From Phytoactinopolyspora mesophila (GTDB lineage: Bacteria; Actinomycetota; Actinomycetes; Jiangellales; Jiangellaceae), in contig NZ_WLZY01000003.1 in assembly GCF_010122465.1 (NCBI RefSeq), positions 62,001 to 126,000 of the forward strand: DNA of 64,000 nt. The letters run 5' to 3'. The notes below the pieces were generated by a model, which saw nothing but the letters and a program-made list of their open reading frames with translations, was not told where the DNA came from and did not search any database. Positions 26,180 through 35,149 of this stretch are shown here, piece after piece. Positions within the stretch are counted from its first letter, which is position 1, and the number at the start of each line of letters is the position of its first letter. A program made the position numbers and the translations under genes.

Positions 26180-27135
26180 CCTTTCTCCGCGCCGCTTGTC
26201 AGGCCGGACACGAGGGCCTTCTGCGCGAACATGAAGACGACGACGATGGGCACGGTGATGGCGATGGAGCCGGCCATGAGGATCGTCGGGGACACCGTCA
26301 GCGAATCGCTGAGCTGGTGCACGCCGAGCGACACCGTCCACCGCGGACGGTCGTCCACGAGGAAGAGCAACGCGAAGAGGAACTCGTTCCACGCGATCAT
26401 GAAGACGTACAGGGCCGTCGCCACGATGCCGGGCATGGCCATCGGGATGACCACCTTCCGGATCGTCTGCAAGCGGGTGCAGCCGTCGATCATCGCTGCT
26501 TCCTCGACGGAGGGCGGCACGGCAATGAAGTAGTTACGCAGCATGTACAACGCCACCGGCACCGTCTGCGCGAGGTAGATGATCACCAGGGTGAACAGGG
26601 AGCGACGCAAACCCATCCGGGAGAACATCACGAACAGCGGCACCGCGAGCACGATGGTCGGAACCAGGTAGACGGCAAGGAACAGGCCGTTGACCGTGTC
26701 CCTCCCGAAGAACCTCAGCCGCACGGCGGCATATGCGCCGAGCACCGAGAAGGTGATGACCAGGACCATGGTGCCGAGCGCCACCATGGCGGAGTTGCCC
26801 ATGAAGCGCGAGAGCCCGAATCCGCCGTCGCTCTCGGAACGCAACGCGGTTCCATAAGACGACAGATCCCACTCGCCCGGCATGGGGATGACGTTCAGCG
26901 GATTGTTGACCACGTCGGTCATCGACCGCATGGACAGGAAGATCCCGTAGAGCAGCGGACCGGCGCACACGAACACGGTCGCCGCGATGATCAGCCAGCG
27001 CAGGACCCGGAAGACCTTCGTCTCGATCGCGACCCGGTTCGAGCCGCGCGGCCGGCTCACGGGTTCCCCGGCTACCGGATGATCGCCGGTAGTGGTGGCC
27101 TCAGCGCCGGTAGCGGCGCGCGGCAACGCGCTCAT
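26176..27135 (-). CDS. Carbohydrate ABC transporter permease (MalG type)
   Basis: The 319-aa protein has six membrane segments and the EAA loop EEAAMIDGCTRLQTIRKVVIPMAMPG that contacts the ATPase, plus a MalG-like C-terminus ending GLTSGAEKG. It partners the MalF-type permease encoded immediately upstream (GTG/ATG-TGA overlap at 27132-27135). The N-terminal 40 residues are polar and extra to the family. Confidence 0.93.
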   Translation of the reverse strand: MSALPRAATGAEATTTGDHPVAGEPVSRPRGSNRVAIETKVFRVLRWLIIAATVFVCAGPLLYGIFLSMRSMTDVVNNPLNVIPMPGEWDLSSYGTALRSESDGGFGLSRFMGNSAMVALGTMVLVITFSVLGAYAAVRLRFFGRDTVNGLFLAVYLVPTIVLAVPLFVMFSRMGLRRSLFTLVIIYLAQTVPVALYMLRNYFIAVPPSVEEAAMIDGCTRLQTIRKVVIPMAMPGIVATALYVFMIAWNEFLFALLFLVDDRPRWTVSLGVHQLSDSLTVSPTILMAGSIAITVPIVVVFMFAQKALVSGLTSGAEKG

Positions 27136-28112
27136 CGGTCCACCTCCGCTCGGCTCATCCGGACGTAGACGACGAGGAATCCGAGCAGCACGACGGTCAT
27201 CACCAGGCCCAGCGCGGAGGCGGTGCCGATGTTCGCGCGGGTCGCCATCTCCTCGTACACGCGCACCGCGATCACCTGGGTGCCCCCGGCACCGCCGGTG
27301 AGCAGGTAGATGTCGTTGAAATTCTGGAAGGACCAGATGAACCGCAGCACGCTCAGTAGCGCGATCACGCCGTACAGCTGCGGGGCGATGACGTGCCGGA
27401 AGCTCTGCAGCGGCGACGCCCCGTCGATCAGCGCGGCTTCCTCGATATCGGCCTGGGCTGCCTGCAGCCGCGCCATGATGAACAGATAGGCCAGCGGGAA
27501 TGACTTCCAGATCTCGAACACGACCACAACGAGGAGCGTCATCGGCACGCTCACCCCGCCGATCTCATGACTGACGGTGGCGAGGAACGAGATCGGCGCC
27601 TCCCAGCCGAGGAACTCCTGCCCGAAGGCGTTGACGAAGCCGTACTGGGTGTTGAGCAGCGTCTTCCAGATCATCACCGCGGCTACCACCGGCAGGACGA
27701 ACGGAACCAGCACCAGCCCGCGAACGATAGCCCGCCCACGGAAGGGTTTACGCAGCGCCAGTGCAACGACCAGACCGGTGCCGATGGAGCCGATCGTGGT
27801 CAGCGCCGCGTAGATCAGGGTGGTGCGCATCGCGGTCCAGAACCCTGAGCTGGACGTGACCTCGGAGAAGTTGTCCCACGTCAACCGTAGATCGGTCAAC
27901 GACATCGTGGGGATGTCGATGACGCGAAGATCCTGGAAGGCGAAGAGCAGCGTCGCCCCGAACGGCACCAGGACTACCGCGACCACCACCAGAAAGGTGG
28001 GTGTCACCAGCAGCCGCCCCGCGCGGTCCTCACGCCGGGCCATCTCGGAGCGCCGGCGGCGGCGTGTGGGGGCGGTGGCGCCCCCGCGCCACCGCTCGAC
28101 GCCGGTAGTCAT
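27132..28112 (-). CDS. Carbohydrate ABC transporter permease (MalF type)
   Basis: The 326-aa permease has six membrane segments and the EAA motif EEAALIDGASPLQSFRHVIAPQLYG. The basic N-terminus (RRRRRSEMARRED) should be cytosolic. It overlaps the binding-protein stop and the MalG-type start by four bases on each side, so the three genes are translationally coupled. Confidence 0.93.
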   Translation of the reverse strand: MTTGVERWRGGATAPTRRRRRSEMARREDRAGRLLVTPTFLVVVAVVLVPFGATLLFAFQDLRVIDIPTMSLTDLRLTWDNFSEVTSSSGFWTAMRTTLIYAALTTIGSIGTGLVVALALRKPFRGRAIVRGLVLVPFVLPVVAAVMIWKTLLNTQYGFVNAFGQEFLGWEAPISFLATVSHEIGGVSVPMTLLVVVVFEIWKSFPLAYLFIMARLQAAQADIEEAALIDGASPLQSFRHVIAPQLYGVIALLSVLRFIWSFQNFNDIYLLTGGAGGTQVIAVRVYEEMATRANIGTASALGLVMTVVLLGFLVVYVRMSRAEVDR

Positions 28113-29506
28113 TCTCCGGAGCCTCCGGCCGCCGCCTCCGCCGTCGCTTGCATGGCCTCCGCCACGGACGCCGGGTCCGCGCCCCCGAACAGCGACTGCA
28201 GGTCTTCGGCGAGCGCGTTCTGCGCCGCGAGGCTGCCGGCCACCGCCGCGTGCTCGGTGCCCAGACCCCAGCGGGAGAAGCCGTTCGCGCCGTCGACCAC
28301 CGCGGTGATGACGTCGTCGGAGTACACCTCGTCGAACGGCATCTGGGCCGACGGGTCCGCGCCGAGCGGCTGACTACGCCACTCCCGCACGAAGACGTCC
28401 GGGTCCTCCGGTGTTCCGGTCCGTACCGGGATCCGGCCTTCGGTGGCACTGGACAGCAGCTCGATGTAGCCCTCCGACAACGCGTACTCCACCCACAGCT
28501 GTGCGGCCTCGGTGTCCGCGCCGCGAGTGATTCCGAGGTTCATGGTCAGGCCGTAGGTGGTGGGAGTCGGGTTGTCCGGCCCGGTGAACAGCCCGACAAC
28601 ACCGGTGTTCTTCGCCAGGTGCTGCGGGTCGTCCGCGCACTCGTCGCAGCTCACCGGGAAGTTCGGATCCAAGCCAGCCAGCTCGTCGAGGAAATGTGAC
28701 GACCAGAGCGTCATGGCGGCGTCGCCGGCCAGGTAGGCGGCTCGGGTGCTCTCGACGTCCTGGTCTCCGTTGACCGACTCCGCCTGGATCCGCTGGTACT
28801 CGGCCAGCGCCGCCGCGCATTGGCCGGAGCTGAGGCTCACCTCGGATCCGGTGAAGAGCTGGCAATCGTTCATCAGGGCCAGCGTCTCCAGCGTCTGAGT
28901 CGTGTAGTCCTCACCCGGCGCGGTGCCGAGCACGATCCCCGTGGTGCCGGCGTCGTTCAGAGCCGCGGCCGCGTCGGCGATGTCCTCCAGCGACGACGGC
29001 GGCTCGACCCCGGCGTCGTCGAACAGATCACTGCGGTAGTAGAGGAACTGGCCCCAGCCGTCGCTGGGCACCGCCTGCAACTCACCGTCGAGCGTCACCA
29101 GATCCACGGCATGCTGGCTGAACGTTTCCGGACCGAGCCGCTCGAAGACCTCCTGGGCCGCATCGGGGTCCAGCAGACCCTGTTCGGCCCACGACGCGGT
29201 CTGGTCCGGACGGTGCAGGACGACGTCGGGCATATCACCGGAGGCGGCCCCCGCGACGATGGCCTGATTCGCACCGGCCGCGTCGAGTCCGACGACGTCG
29301 ACCTCGATACCGGTCTCGGCGGTGAACGCCGCAGCCACCTCCTCCTGGATCGCCAGCCGTTGCGGGGTGGTGTGCGGTGTCCAGAAGACGATCTCGCCGC
29401 CTTCCGTGGCGGCGGCGTCGCCGTCGTCGGAACCGCATGCGGCCAGGCCGAGCGCCGCCACGGCGCCGATCGCGGCCAGTGTTCGTGCTGTGCTTCGTAT
29501 GGTCAT
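28109..29506 (-). CDS. Extracellular sugar-binding lipoprotein of ABC importer
   Basis: The 465-aa protein starts with a lipoprotein signal whose lipobox is LAAC (about residues 21-24; cleavage before the cysteine). The mature part is a SBP_bac_1 type solute-binding protein: EIVFWTPHTTP at strand one, then DVVLHRPDQ and VPSDGWGQFLYYRSDLFDDAG. It should deliver a sugar to the two downstream permeases. No ATPase gene accompanies the set. Confidence 0.93.
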   Translation of the reverse strand: MTIRSTARTLAAIGAVAALGLAACGSDDGDAAATEGGEIVFWTPHTTPQRLAIQEEVAAAFTAETGIEVDVVGLDAAGANQAIVAGAASGDMPDVVLHRPDQTASWAEQGLLDPDAAQEVFERLGPETFSQHAVDLVTLDGELQAVPSDGWGQFLYYRSDLFDDAGVEPPSSLEDIADAAAALNDAGTTGIVLGTAPGEDYTTQTLETLALMNDCQLFTGSEVSLSSGQCAAALAEYQRIQAESVNGDQDVESTRAAYLAGDAAMTLWSSHFLDELAGLDPNFPVSCDECADDPQHLAKNTGVVGLFTGPDNPTPTTYGLTMNLGITRGADTEAAQLWVEYALSEGYIELLSSATEGRIPVRTGTPEDPDVFVREWRSQPLGADPSAQMPFDEVYSDDVITAVVDGANGFSRWGLGTEHAAVAGSLAAQNALAEDLQSLFGGADPASVAEAMQATAEAAAGGSGE

Positions 29507-29524
29507 GACAGCAACTCCTCTATT

Positions 29525-29544
29525 GGCCCCGTTTCAACGGGGCC
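29525..29544. terminator. Hairpin between Gfo/Idh gene and binding-protein gene
   Basis: GGCCCCGTT (29525-29533) and AACGGGGCC (29536-29544) form a nine-pair GC-rich stem with a two-base centre. It sits in the 59-bp gap of an otherwise tightly packed operon, just ahead of the binding-protein gene. It could be a processing or partial termination site that lets the binding protein accumulate to a different level. Confidence 0.6.
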
Positions 29545-29565
29545 GCGTCCGAAATCGAGCCCCAC

Positions 29566-30633
29566 TCATGCGGCGGGCATCAGGTCGAGATCGACGGGCT
29601 GTCCCGTCCGTGCGGACTCTTGAGCGGCCACGACGATCCGCACCAGGCGCAGGCCCGTGTGTCCGTCCGGCTGGGGAGCCACGCCGGTGCGGATCCCGTT
29701 GAGAAAGGCATCGAGCAGGCGGGCTTTGGGGCTGTCGCCGTACGGGATCCACATCTCCCGGCGGGCGTTCTCGTCGAACCCGCCGACGCGGGCGGCGTAC
29801 GGATCGATCCGCATGGTGCCGGCTGTGCCTACCACCTCGAGCGTCACGCCGCCCCAGGTCGGTGCGTGCGGCGGCTGGCTCCACGAGCAGTCGATGGTCG
29901 CGACCACGCCGTTGTCGTAGGCGATCGAGACAAGCCCGCCGGTTTCGGTGGCGACGGCCGGGTTGTCCGCGTGCAGGACGCGGTTGCTCACCGCCCGGAC
30001 CCGCACCGCCTGGCTGCCGAGCAAGCAGTCGAGCAGGTCCGCGACGTGCACCGTGTGGTCGGCGATGGCCCCACCGCCGGCCAGCGCAGGGTCGGTGAAC
30101 CAGGCACGCCCTGAGGGCAGCCAGCCGTTGTTCGTCCCGGTGGCTCCGAGCACGTCGCCGAGCCGGCCGGCCTCGACCGCCGCGCACAGCGCCTGAAAAC
30201 TCGGGGCGAATCGCACCGGGAGCGCGGTCATCAAGAACACACCCGCCGCGTCGCACGCGTCGATCATGGCCTGAGCATCGTCGACACTGGTGGCCAGCGG
30301 CTTTTCACACAGAACGTGTACACCGGCCGCTGCCGCCCGTTCCACGAGCGGCCGGTGGCGGGCGTTCTCGCTGCACACCACCACGGCGTCGGGCCGCCAG
30401 GCGAACAGCTCGTCGTAAGTGTCGACGTAGGGCAGGCCAAGATCAGCGGCCAGCGCGGCGCCGCGCAGCTCGCCCGCCGGGGCGGCGGCAGCGTCCGGAT
30501 CGGCACACATCAGTTCGACGTCCGGGCGCCCCTGCAATACACCGGCGAAACCGGCGGCATGCAGATGCGCGAACGACATCACGCCGACCCGCAGCGTCCG
30601 TCCCCCGTCGTGCAGCGCCTTCTGGCTGGGCAT
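29566..30633 (-). CDS. Gfo/Idh/MocA family oxidoreductase
   Basis: The 355-aa protein has an N-terminal NAD(P)-binding domain (LRVGVMSFAHLHAAGFAGVL; note SFAHLH where GxGxxG-like residues are usual) and the sugar-substrate motif CEKPLATS around residue 105. The C-terminal beta-sheet domain contains GAIADHTVHVADLLDCLLG, with the catalytic His region. ATG 30633 is chosen, two bases after the preceding gene's stop codon; a longer frame overlaps that gene. It likely oxidises or epimerises a sugar or cyclitol derived from the imported substrate. Confidence 0.9.
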   Translation of the reverse strand: MPSQKALHDGGRTLRVGVMSFAHLHAAGFAGVLQGRPDVELMCADPDAAAAPAGELRGAALAADLGLPYVDTYDELFAWRPDAVVVCSENARHRPLVERAAAAGVHVLCEKPLATSVDDAQAMIDACDAAGVFLMTALPVRFAPSFQALCAAVEAGRLGDVLGATGTNNGWLPSGRAWFTDPALAGGGAIADHTVHVADLLDCLLGSQAVRVRAVSNRVLHADNPAVATETGGLVSIAYDNGVVATIDCSWSQPPHAPTWGGVTLEVVGTAGTMRIDPYAARVGGFDENARREMWIPYGDSPKARLLDAFLNGIRTGVAPQPDGHTGLRLVRIVVAAQESARTGQPVDLDLMPAA

Positions 30634-30635
30634 GG

Positions 30636-31616
30636 TCACCACCCCCCGTTCCAGGTGAGAAACGGCACGGCCTTGCCGGTCCGGATGGACTCCAAGGCGG
30701 CCAGCGCCAGATCGACGGCGATGATGCCGTCCCGCGCGTTCAGCCGGGCGGGCGGTCCCCCGCCGATCGCCCGGCTGAACTCCCGCAATTCCCCCAAGAA
30801 CGGATCCCCTCCGGCCCGGACATCCGGCGCCCCCGCGCCGTCGGGAGTGTTGAGCCGGATGGTGTGCTCGGCCGCGGAGTCGAAGCTCAGCACACCGTGT
30901 GTCCCGGACACGTGGTAGCTGGTGGTCAACCGGATTCCTGGTGCGCCCCACGTGCCGGTCACGTGGCTGATGGCGCCGTTGGCGTGGGTCAGCACGGCGT
31001 GCGCCGTCGCCGTCGGCGTCCCCTGGTGCTGCGCTTGCGAGGTCACGGCATAAACCTCGGTGACCTCCCCGCAGACCCAGTGGGCGATGTCCAGGTCATG
31101 GATCAGCAGGTCGAGGACCACCCCGCCGGATTCCTGCGGATCGGCGAACCACGACGACCATGCCGGGAACGGAGCCGTCCTGCTGTACCGCGCCACCGCG
31201 GGCACACCGATCCGGCCCTCGTGGACGGCCGCGCGCATAGCGGCATACTCGGCGCGAAAACGCACGACGTGTGCGGGCAAGAGTTGCCGGCCCTCCTGGT
31301 CGGCAAGCCGGGCCATCGCCACGGCGTCATCGTGATGACGGGCCAGCGGCTTCTCGCAGATCACGTCTTTGCCCGCCCGCAGGGCAGTCTCGGCACATAC
31401 GCGATGTACCGGCGTGGGTGTCACGACGTCGACGACGTCGCAACACTCCAGCAACTCGTCCAGCGACGCGACCGCAGTTCCACCGAATCGTTCGGTCAGC
31501 TCGCGCGCGCCGCGCTCCGAATAGACGACCACCTCGGCACCCAGGCTCAACCACGCAGGCAGATGCCTGGTCGCGATGCCGCCAGCACCGATGAGGCCGA
31601 TCCGAATGCCGCTCAT
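30636..31616 (-). CDS. Gfo/Idh/MocA family oxidoreductase
   Basis: This 326-aa dehydrogenase has the classical Rossmann motif GLIGAGGIATRH near its start and CEKPLARHHDDAVAM near residue 95. VVLDLLIHDLDIAHWVCG carries the D-xx-x-H catalytic pair. GAGGGAGA lies just upstream of ATG 31616. It is the first gene of the leftward operon and faces the GntR regulator across 180 bp. It and the next gene are paralogues; such pairs often act in sequence on one imported sugar. Confidence 0.92.
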   Translation of the reverse strand: MSGIRIGLIGAGGIATRHLPAWLSLGAEVVVYSERGARELTERFGGTAVASLDELLECCDVVDVVTPTPVHRVCAETALRAGKDVICEKPLARHHDDAVAMARLADQEGRQLLPAHVVRFRAEYAAMRAAVHEGRIGVPAVARYSRTAPFPAWSSWFADPQESGGVVLDLLIHDLDIAHWVCGEVTEVYAVTSQAQHQGTPTATAHAVLTHANGAISHVTGTWGAPGIRLTTSYHVSGTHGVLSFDSAAEHTIRLNTPDGAGAPDVRAGGDPFLGELREFSRAIGGGPPARLNARDGIIAVDLALAALESIRTGKAVPFLTWNGGW

Positions 31617-31664
31617 GGGTCTCCCTCGTGTGGAACCGCCCGGGAGGGCGTTGCCACGAGACAC

Positions 31665-31752
31665 TAGACCGATGGACCATTTTTTGGCAAGGCATAGCTC
31701 ATCTTCGGTGCACATTCGCTGGTCGCGCTAGTATGCCGATGGTCTATGTGAG
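31665..31752. promoter_or_regulatory. Candidate GntR operators in the divergent promoter
   Basis: The 180-bp region between the oxidoreductase operon and the GntR gene contains two related, oppositely oriented sequences: ACTAGACCGATGG (31663-31675) and its approximate inverse CCGATGGTCTATG (31736-31748). TAGACC/GGTCTA half-sites recall GntR/HutC operators with GGTC...GACC cores. The spacing fits control of both promoters. This is inference from sequence symmetry. Confidence 0.4.
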
Positions 31753-31796
31753 AGACTTCCCATGGGCGTCGGCAGCAGGTCACGAGGGGAAACGGC

Positions 31797-32564
31797 ATGA
31801 GCGGTGAAAGCAAGCGCGAAGCGGTCCGCCGCGCCCTGCTCGACTTGATCGCCGACCTGCCCAATTGGCACCCGCTCCCGCCGGAGCGGCAACTCGCCGA
31901 GCAGTTGAACGTCGCCCGGATGACACTGCGCACCGTCATGGATGAGCTCGCCGCCGAGGGTCGCGTCATCCGGCAGCCCGGGCGCGGCGCGTTCGTGTCG
32001 TCTCCCAAGCTGAGTTATCCGGCAGAGCTGACGTCGTTCAGCGACTACGTCGAGGGGCGCGGACTCAAAGCCTCCAGCCGCACGGTGGAGTTCAGCATTG
32101 CGCCAGCCGGGCCACAGCAAGCCCGCCAGCTTGGTATCTCACCTCGCGACCACGTGGTCCGGGCGGTGCGACTCCGACTGGCCGACGGCGAGCCGATGGC
32201 TGTCGAGAGGCTGCACGTCGCCGAAGCCCGGGTGCCCGGCCTCACTGCCGAGGATCTCGAGCAGCACAGCTTCTACGCCATGCTGAAGGAACGCTGGGGG
32301 ATCACCGTGCACTCAGGCACCCGCGTCACCGAAGCGACATGCACCGATGAGCACGAGTCCGAACTGCTCGGCGTTCCGCTGTACACGCCGGCGTTCCTGT
32401 TCGAGCGCACCACCCAGGACGCCGACGCAACGGTGATCGAGTTCGTGTCGTCGGTCTACCGTGGTGACCGCTACCGATTCATCACCAACTTCGGCTCCGC
32501 CGGCTCACCGACAACCATCACCGAGACGTACAACACCGCGGCCCCGCCGGGCACCCAACTGTGA
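31797..32564 (+). CDS. GntR family (HutC/UTRA) transcriptional regulator
   Basis: The 255-aa protein has an N-terminal winged helix (LPPERQLAEQLNVARMTLRTVMDELAAEGRVIRQPGRGAFV, about residues 26-67) and a C-terminal UTRA ligand domain (about 85-245: VRAVRLRLADGEPMAVERLHV). HutC-subfamily members such as NagR and DasR bind phosphorylated amino sugars. Its divergence from the Gfo/Idh-ABC-nagA operon makes that operon the obvious target and GlcNAc-6-phosphate or a related compound a plausible effector. Confidence 0.92.
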   Translation: MSGESKREAVRRALLDLIADLPNWHPLPPERQLAEQLNVARMTLRTVMDELAAEGRVIRQPGRGAFVSSPKLSYPAELTSFSDYVEGRGLKASSRTVEFSIAPAGPQQARQLGISPRDHVVRAVRLRLADGEPMAVERLHVAEARVPGLTAEDLEQHSFYAMLKERWGITVHSGTRVTEATCTDEHESELLGVPLYTPAFLFERTTQDADATVIEFVSSVYRGDRYRFITNFGSAGSPTTITETYNTAAPPGTQL

Positions 32565-32598
32565 CGCACGGCGTCGCGGCGTTAGATGCCGGACGCGG

Positions 32599-33423
32599 TC
32601 AATCGTGCGCCTGTCGCCATAGGTGGGCGAACTCGGCCATCCGGTCCGAGTAGCCGTCGAACGATCCGAACCACACGGCCACATGATCGGCACCGGCTTC
32701 GGCAAGCCCTGACGCCTCCGCGACGGCAGCGGCCGCCGTCGTGCCCGCGTCCATACTCGTCCGGGTGCCGACCTCGATGGGCCGCTCAGCGCGGCGCCGG
32801 AGATCACCGACACGCTCCCGGAATCCAGCCTCGTCGAGCCCCACACCCTGCCAGACGTCGGCGTAGCGAGCGGCTCGACGCAGCGCTGCGCCGGAGGTGC
32901 CACCGACCATGATCGGCACTGGCGATGACGGAAGGGGCGCGAATTCCCCGGCGCCGAACCCGTAGTGCTGGCCGTTGAACGGCCCGCGGCCGTGTTCGTG
33001 CAAGTGCCGGATCAGCCGGAGGGCCTCGTCCGCGCGGGCACCCCGGTTGGCAAAATCAGCTCCGACGGCGGCGAACTCGACGGCGTCCCACCCGGTGCCG
33101 ACGCCAAGAGTGAGCCGGCCGGGCGCGAGCCGTTCCAGCGTGGAGGCCTGTTTGGCAAGCAAGAAAGGATCCCGCAACGGCAGCACCAGCACAGATGTCC
33201 CGAAGCGGATGCGGCTCGTCGCCGCGGCGATCGCCGTCATCGTGATCAGCGGCTCGTAGACCCCGCCGTAGGTGGTGCCGTACGGCCTGGGCGGAAGAAG
33301 GTGGTCGGGTAGCCAAACCATGTCGTACCCGAGATCCTCCGCCGTGCGAGCAAGGCTCACGATGTGCTGCGGCTCCATCCCAACCGATTCGCTGGGCAGG
33401 ATCGCGTGTAGTGCCGTCGCCAT
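32599..33423 (-). CDS. LLM class F420-dependent oxidoreductase
   Basis: The 274-aa protein is a luciferase-like TIM barrel: LPSESVGMEPQHIVSLARTAEDLGYDMVWLPDH, RIRFGTSVLVLPLRDPFLLAKQASTLERLAPGRLTLGVGTGW and VPIMVGGTSGAALRRAARYADVW. These belong to the F420-dependent subgroup common in actinomycetes. The substrate is unknown. It appears monocistronic, convergent with the GntR gene (35-bp gap) and followed upstream by the acylphosphatase gene, 22 bp away on the same strand. Confidence 0.9.
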   Translation of the reverse strand: MATALHAILPSESVGMEPQHIVSLARTAEDLGYDMVWLPDHLLPPRPYGTTYGGVYEPLITMTAIAAATSRIRFGTSVLVLPLRDPFLLAKQASTLERLAPGRLTLGVGTGWDAVEFAAVGADFANRGARADEALRLIRHLHEHGRGPFNGQHYGFGAGEFAPLPSSPVPIMVGGTSGAALRRAARYADVWQGVGLDEAGFRERVGDLRRRAERPIEVGTRTSMDAGTTAAAAVAEASGLAEAGADHVAVWFGSFDGYSDRMAEFAHLWRQAHD

Positions 33424-33445
33424 CAGTCAATGATCGTTGGGCGGG

Positions 33446-33724
33446 TCAACGGACGTCGAACCCGGTCACGCCCTCGACCTGTTCATCCGTCGTGTCCACC
33501 TGCCGCACCTGGGCAGACGGCGGGCCCTGCCGAGCCCACGCGACCATGGCTTCGACCCCTTCGGGCTGCCCCTCGAACACGGCCTCGACCGTGCCGTCGG
33601 CGTTGTTCCGGACCCAGCCGCCGACGCCGTGCCGAACGGCTTCGCGACGACAGGTGTCCCGGAAGAAGACACCCTGCACCATGCCGTGAACGACCACTCT
33701 TCGACGAATCAGCGACGCGCTCAT
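33446..33724 (-). CDS. acyP: Acylphosphatase
   Basis: This 92-aa protein is of normal family length and hydrolyses acyl phosphates. Both catalytic residues are in place: the arginine in VQGVFFRD and the asparagine in GWVRNNADGTVE. ATG 33724 (MSASLIRRRVVVHG) is chosen; the frame extends upstream to 33775 but family members start here. Confidence 0.93.
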   Translation of the reverse strand: MSASLIRRRVVVHGMVQGVFFRDTCRREAVRHGVGGWVRNNADGTVEAVFEGQPEGVEAMVAWARQGPPSAQVRQVDTTDEQVEGVTGFDVR

Positions 33725-33848
33725 GTCCCCCAGCCTCGCGCAGGAACACCGGCCGCGCCAGAAGTCTGCCCGCATCCGCGCATGTGGAGCTTCTCACTCC
33801 TGACTTCAAGGCCTGTCCCCCGTTGCTACCAGCCAGTAACATGTGGCC

Positions 33849-35012
33849 ATGAGCGCCGACTTCGACCTGTACAAGCTCACCGACGAGCACGGAGCGATCC
33901 GCGATGCCGTCCGTGACGTATGCGCTACCAAGGTCGCACCCCACGCGGCCGAGGCGGATGAGAACGCCGAGTTCCCGAAAGCCTCCTACGACGCCCTGCG
34001 CGCCACTGACTTCCACGCTCCGCACATCCCCGAACAGTACGGCGGGGCCGGTGCCGATGCCCTGGCCACGTGCATCGTCATCGAAGAAGTGGCGCGGGTC
34101 TGCGCCTCCAGCTCACTCATTCCCGCGGTGAACAAGCTCGGCACCATGCCCTTGCTCCTCGCCGCAGCCGACGACGTCAAAGACCGCTACCTGCCGCCGG
34201 TTGCCAGCGGCGAGGCGATGTTCTCCTACGGCCTCTCCGAGCGCGAGGCAGGCTCGGACACAGCGTCTATGAAGACCAGAGCCGTGCCGGACGGCGATGG
34301 CTGGGTTCTGACGGGCCAGAAGTCATGGATCACCAACGCCGGAGTGTCGAAGTACTACACCGTGATGGCCGTGACCGACCCGGAGGCCGGGACACGCGGC
34401 ATCAGCGCCTTCGTTGTACATGACGATGACGACGGGTTCTCCGTCGGGGCGCTGGAACGCAAGCTCGGCATCAAAGGCTCCCCCACCCGTGAGCTGCTCT
34501 TCGACAAATGCCGTATCCCGGGCGACCGCATGGTGGGTGAACCCGGCGAGGGCCTGAAGCTCGCGCTGCGCACCCTGGACCACACCCGGGTCACCATCGG
34601 CGCGCAGGCCGTGGGTATCGCCGACGGCGCGCTGGCCGCCGCCACCGACTACGTGAAGGAACGCCAGCAGTTCGGCAAACCCATCTCCGACTTCCAGGGC
34701 GTGCAGTTCATGCTGGCCGATATGGCGATGAAGGTCGAGGCCGCCCGCCAGATGGTCTACCGGGCCGCTGCCGCCAGCGAACGCAACGAGCCAAACCTCC
34801 CGTTCCTGGGTGCCGCCGCCAAGTGCTTCGCCTCGGATGTCGCCATGGAAGTCACCACCGACGCGGTCCAGCTGTTCGGCGGCTACGGATACACCCGCGA
34901 CTACCCCGTCGAGCGAATGATGCGCGACGCCAAGATCACCCAGATCTACGAAGGCACCAACCAGATCCAGCGCCTGGTGATGGCGAGGCAGTTGCTGAAG
35001 GGGAACGTGTAG
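33849..35012 (+). CDS. Acyl-CoA dehydrogenase
   Basis: The 387-aa flavoenzyme introduces a trans-2,3 double bond into acyl-CoA. Diagnostic segments are [21 protein letters not shown] (FAD/substrate loop), [14 protein letters not shown], and the C-terminal [21 protein letters not shown] plus [18 protein letters not shown], in which the YEGT glutamate is the catalytic base of short/medium-chain enzymes. ATG 33849 is preferred over GTG 33843. It is monocistronic and convergent with the GH39-like gene across a large hairpin element. Chain-length preference cannot be told. Confidence 0.94.
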   Translation: MSADFDLYKLTDEHGAIRDAVRDVCATKVAPHAAEADENAEFPKASYDALRATDFHAPHIPEQYGGAGADALATCIVIEEVARVCASSSLIPAVNKLGTMPLLLAAADDVKDRYLPPVASGEAMFSYGLSEREAGSDTASMKTRAVPDGDGWVLTGQKSWITNAGVSKYYTVMAVTDPEAGTRGISAFVVHDDDDGFSVGALERKLGIKGSPTRELLFDKCRIPGDRMVGEPGEGLKLALRTLDHTRVTIGAQAVGIADGALAAATDYVKERQQFGKPISDFQGVQFMLADMAMKVEAARQMVYRAAAASERNEPNLPFLGAAAKCFASDVAMEVTTDAVQLFGGYGYTRDYPVERMMRDAKITQIYEGTNQIQRLVMARQLLKGNV

Positions 35013-35029
35013 CCAGGTCGCGTGGACCG

Positions 35030-35097
35030 ACTTCGATACCGCCAGGTGGCTGAAAACGTCGAATCGGCCCGATAAACCCACCTGGCGGTATCGAAGT
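35030..35097. repeat. Dispersed 68-bp hairpin element, copy 1
   Basis: Perfect 20-nt arms (35030-35049, ACTTCGATACCGCCAGGTGG, and its complement at 35078-35097) surround a 28-nt centre beginning CTGAAAACG and ending CGATAAAC. The same element, identical arms and a 28-nt centre of like ends, recurs at 44633-44700. Here it lies between convergent genes and could act as a terminator, but the duplication argues for a mobile or REP-type element. Confidence 0.9.
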
Positions 35098-35149
35098 CTC
35101 CCGGATGGGTGCGGCCGCGGCACGTCAGCCGCACCCATCGCCGGCAGAC